From an uncultured Opitutia bacterium (lineage in GTDB: Bacteria; Verrucomicrobiota; Verrucomicrobiia; Opitutales; Opitutaceae): a DNA stretch of 64,000 nucleotides. The position numbers were made by a program, and so were the translations under genes. Where the stretch lies: NCBI GenBank assembly GCA_903873805.1, contig CAIQQB010000015.1, positions 1 to 64,000 of the forward strand, given 5' to 3'. Positions 61,698 through 64,000 of the stretch are shown here, in pieces. The stretch's first letter is position 1. Each line of letters opens with the position of its first letter. The notes under the pieces were generated by a model, which saw only the letters and a list, made by a program, of their open reading frames with translations, did no database searches and had not been told where the DNA came from.

Positions 61698-62774
61698 ATG
61701 AAATCCCTGCTCTGCCTCAGCGCCCTGCTCGCCACCACCACCCTCGCGCAGGCGGCCGCCAGCGGCATCGACACCGTCGTCCGCGGCATTCCGGCCGACG
61801 CCACGGAGGTCGTCCTCGTCGTCGACATAGTCGCCCCCGCCCCGGCCGCCAACCCCGACGATCCCGCCGCCGCTCCGGCCGCCGGACAGCGCGGCCAGCG
61901 GGGTCAGCGCGGCGGACGCCGCCAGGCGCAGGCCCCCGCGGCCGATGCTCCGGTCGCCGCCGCGCCAGCCGCCAATCAACCCCCGGCGGCCGCCGCGGAT
62001 CCAGCCCAGCCAGCCCCGGCCGCAGACGCTCCCCCGGCCGATCCCGCCCTCGCCAAAGCAGCCGCGCCCGCCCCACCCGCTCCCGCCCCGGCTGCCTTCG
62101 GTCAGCGCCGCGGCCGGCGGGGTGGCGCCGGCGGCATGGCGGGCGGCGGCAGCACCTTCACGCCCATCCGCACCGCCACCCCAACCAAGGGCGCCACGGA
62201 ACTCACCCTGCACTCCGACGTCCCCGCCGGTGACAACTATCAGGTCCGCGTCATCGCCATCGGTGGCGACGGCAACTTCCCCTCCGTGCTGGCCGGCGGC
62301 CACATCCGCGGGATCAAGGTCGCCGCCGACAATGTCACCCCCGAGCAGCTCGCCCTCACGCCGCCCAAGCTCACCCTCAATCCCGCCCTACCCGCCGCCG
62401 TGGCCGCCGGCACCCATTATAAGATCTCCGGCGTTTTCACCGATGCCGCCGAGGCGCTCGGCAGCAAGACCCGGATGCGCGTCTGGGTCAGCCAAGGTAC
62501 CCCGCCCGCCGAAAACTACGCCGGTGCCCAGGTCTCAACCGTCGACGTGACGATCAAGGACGATGACGTCTCCTTCAATTTCGACCTGACCGCGCCCGCC
62601 GCCCCCACCACGCTCTACCTCCAGTTTGGCGAACTCCCGCCCGACTTTGTGCGGGCCGACAATCGGCAGGCCCCGTTTCTCGTGCTGCCGGATTTAAGCC
62701 GCAAGGCGGCCCCGCTCGCCCTCGCTGTAACTGCCGCCCCTGCCGCCAAGGCCGTGACGGCCACGAGCCGGTAA
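61698..62774 (+). CDS. secreted Ala/Pro-rich hypothetical protein, 358 aa
   Basis: A signal peptide (MKSLLCLSALLATTTLAQA) is followed by a short conserved stretch (VVRGIPADATEVVLVVDI), then a long Ala/Pro/Gln-rich low-complexity region with GQRGQRGQRGGRR. C-terminal beta-rich domains follow (TELTLHSDVPAGDNYQVRV; KISGVFTDAAEALGSKTRMR). It is unrecognised by family and likely periplasmic or surface-exposed. It starts 18 bp after glnS. Confidence 0.7.
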   Translation: MKSLLCLSALLATTTLAQAAASGIDTVVRGIPADATEVVLVVDIVAPAPAANPDDPAAAPAAGQRGQRGQRGGRRQAQAPAADAPVAAAPAANQPPAAAADPAQPAPAADAPPADPALAKAAAPAPPAPAPAAFGQRRGRRGGAGGMAGGGSTFTPIRTATPTKGATELTLHSDVPAGDNYQVRVIAIGGDGNFPSVLAGGHIRGIKVAADNVTPEQLALTPPKLTLNPALPAAVAAGTHYKISGVFTDAAEALGSKTRMRVWVSQGTPPAENYAGAQVSTVDVTIKDDDVSFNFDLTAPAAPTTLYLQFGELPPDFVRADNRQAPFLVLPDLSRKAAPLALAVTAAPAAKAVTATSR

Positions 62775-62810
62775 CGCAGCTCGTATGATCACCTGAGGAA
62801 AGCCCAAATT

Positions 62811-63109
62811 CCCTGCGCTCACGCGCAGGGCTACATTTCCGAGGTAGCCCGCCGCGTGAGCGGCGGGACTTGTGGCACCAACTAGGTCAGGCTAAAGCAC
62901 GAGCCTCCGCAGGTGCAATCGGGCTCGTACCGTTGCGCTGAATTCCCACTGTAGGCCAGGTCACTGACCTGGCTCGCCACCCGGAACCAGCTCAACGAGC
63001 CGGCCTGCCATGTGATTGATATCAACAGTTCCTTGAAAAGAGACTGAGGTTGGTAGGACGAGGCGTCCCTGCCGAGCCGTGGCTCAACCGGAGGATTCGC
63101 CCTACCCAA
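62811..63109. repeat. cluster of GTAG-type palindromic repeats
   Basis: The 368-bp gap 62775-63142 holds no gene, but it contains several hairpins: CCCTGCG...CGCAGGG (62811-62830), CCCGCCGC...GCGGCGGG (62848-62867), CCAGGTCA...TGACCTGG (62956-62972) and an element with TTGGTAGG (63050) and CCTACCCAA (63101). They share GTAG/CTAC ends and CTCACGCG-type cores with the elements at 5021, 17656, 18280 and 38295. Confidence 0.7.
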
Positions 63110-63142
63110 AGGCCAAAAACCAAAGGAAGTTGGGAGGTTGCC

Positions 63143-63889
63143 TCACGGCGTCGCCGGGACCGGGGGAGTCGAAACCGGTTGGGACGCCGCCGTCGCTTGC
63201 GGCTTCATCGCATGCAACACCTTCGTCAGGGGCGGAATCATCGCGGCCATCATCTTTTGGCTCAATTCCGACTGCTTGTTAATCAAAGCCTGACCGGTCG
63301 GCGTGCCATAAAAATCGGCCAGCCCATGCAATTCGTCGGCAGTGAAGACCTCCGAGTAGGCCTGGGCGACACCCGCCCGCACCTCGTCGGAATTCATCGC
63401 CGCCGCCATCGCCTCCATCACCTTACTCTGCGCCGCCTGCTGGTCCGGGGTGAGGGCTTTGCCCCCGCCCATCTTCTTTATCATGTCGAACATGCTCTGC
63501 ATCCGGGCCTGCGTCATCATCTGGCCGAACTTCATTTTGTTCAACACGTCTTCCGCATCGGCCAGCGTCGCGGGTGTCGCCGGCGCGGTTTCCGTGGTGC
63601 CGATGACGCTGGAAGAAAGGTGCACGGTCACCTGCTTGCCGTCCCGGCTCAGCACGATGCTGTCGTCCGCCGCATGATATTCGGCGACTTTCCACCCGGC
63701 GAAAGTTTCGCCGACTGCGACCCAGCCGGTCTGGTCGCTGCCCACCGTCGCGAGGGCAAAGCGCCGTTCGCCGCCGGCTGCGAGCATGCCGCGCAGTTCG
63801 GGCGGACTGCCGCCGTCGGCGGCCCGGGCACCCGGGATGGTGAGCGCGAGCAATAGAATCAGGACGCGACTGGTCATTTTGTTTTTCAT
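63143..63889 (-). CDS. secreted DUF2059 domain protein, 248 aa
   Basis: A signal peptide (MKNKMTSRVLILLLALTIPGARA) is followed by a beta-rich N-terminal part with GWKVAEYHAADDSIVLSRDG. A C-terminal DUF2059 helical domain (VAQAYSEVFTADELHGLADF and the YGTPTGQALINKQSELSQKM block) completes it. DUF2059 proteins are exported and of unknown function. The ATG at 63889 was chosen at the signal peptide. Confidence 0.85.
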   Translation of the reverse strand: MKNKMTSRVLILLLALTIPGARAADGGSPPELRGMLAAGGERRFALATVGSDQTGWVAVGETFAGWKVAEYHAADDSIVLSRDGKQVTVHLSSSVIGTTETAPATPATLADAEDVLNKMKFGQMMTQARMQSMFDMIKKMGGGKALTPDQQAAQSKVMEAMAAAMNSDEVRAGVAQAYSEVFTADELHGLADFYGTPTGQALINKQSELSQKMMAAMIPPLTKVLHAMKPQATAASQPVSTPPVPATP

Positions 63890-64000
63890 GGTTGGAAAAG
63901 GGAAAGAAAAATGTGGGCGCCGAAAAGCCGGAGCGGGATCTGCCCGCACTGGCACCGGACGCCGACGACGGATCAGGCGCCGGTGGCACCATCCGGGGTC

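Noticed and set aside
1-64000. tRNA or rRNA genes
   Set aside because: No cloverleaf with TTCGA-type T-arm and no rRNA-like conserved blocks were noticed in the gaps; a tRNA scan would be decisive.

Overview
The window is about 64 kb of GC-rich, densely packed bacterial chromosome. The gene set points to the phylum Verrucomicrobiota, most likely Opitutaceae. The indicators are a PEP-CTERM surface protein, a secreted DUF1080 protein, a TIGR03790-type protein, a single-gene type II pseudopilin, secreted GH53 and GH2 enzymes, a full mcsA-mcsB-clpC cluster and GTAG-ended palindromic repeats. The lineage is an inference, because there is no rRNA gene. I saw no tRNA, rRNA or CRISPR array.

Layout. 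0-5 kb: an unknown protein, DUF1080 protein, ClpP, TIGR03790-type protein and S1/P1-type nuclease. 5-8.4 kb (minus): EamA-type protein, DUF190 protein and CrcB/FluC behind a clear fluoride riboswitch, then an amidase and IF-3. 8.5-12.5 kb (minus): IscA-type protein, PdxA, LpxA, an unknown protein and AroB. 12.7-16.1 kb: a PEP-CTERM protein built on exact 585-bp repeats. 16.1-19.1 kb (minus): UvrA with two palindromic elements in frame. 19-23 kb: AI-2E-type permease, zinc-ribbon proteins and GH53. 23.2-27.5 kb: a seven-gene ExbB-ExbD-ExbD-TonB-TPR-coiled-coil operon. 27.5-31.3 kb (minus): SGNH hydrolase and GH2. 31.7-38.3 kb: PurD, unknown protein, LMW phosphatase, GlyA and a CHASE hybrid kinase. 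38.4-45.6 kb: TyrS, small unknown proteins, YugP-type protease, LeuD/LeuC and a divergent LysR regulator. 45.6-54.1 kb (minus): transglutaminase-like protein, esterase, ClpC-McsB-McsA and IlvE.

The most striking feature is at 54142-57121. It is a 2,980-bp element of visibly lower GC with 22-bp terminal inverted repeats (21/22 matching) and a perfect 8-bp target duplication (GAGCTTTG). It carries an IS1-family-like DDE transposase plus cargo: a divergent P63C-domain gene, two overlapping unknown genes and a 44-codon lysine-rich ORF. A 91-bp divergent control region holds a 16-bp perfect palindrome and four GCGTGC boxes. The insertion lies 43 bp upstream of ilvE. After it come a pseudopilin with an intrinsic terminator, a family II pyrophosphatase, GlnS with an in-frame simple-repeat insert, an Ala/Pro-rich secreted protein and a DUF2059 protein.

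Short repeats recur throughout: GTAG...CTAC palindromes, a 29-bp hairpin repeat found twice, and heptamer or low-complexity spacers around leuC, leuD and glyA. Several sit inside essential genes without breaking the reading frame.
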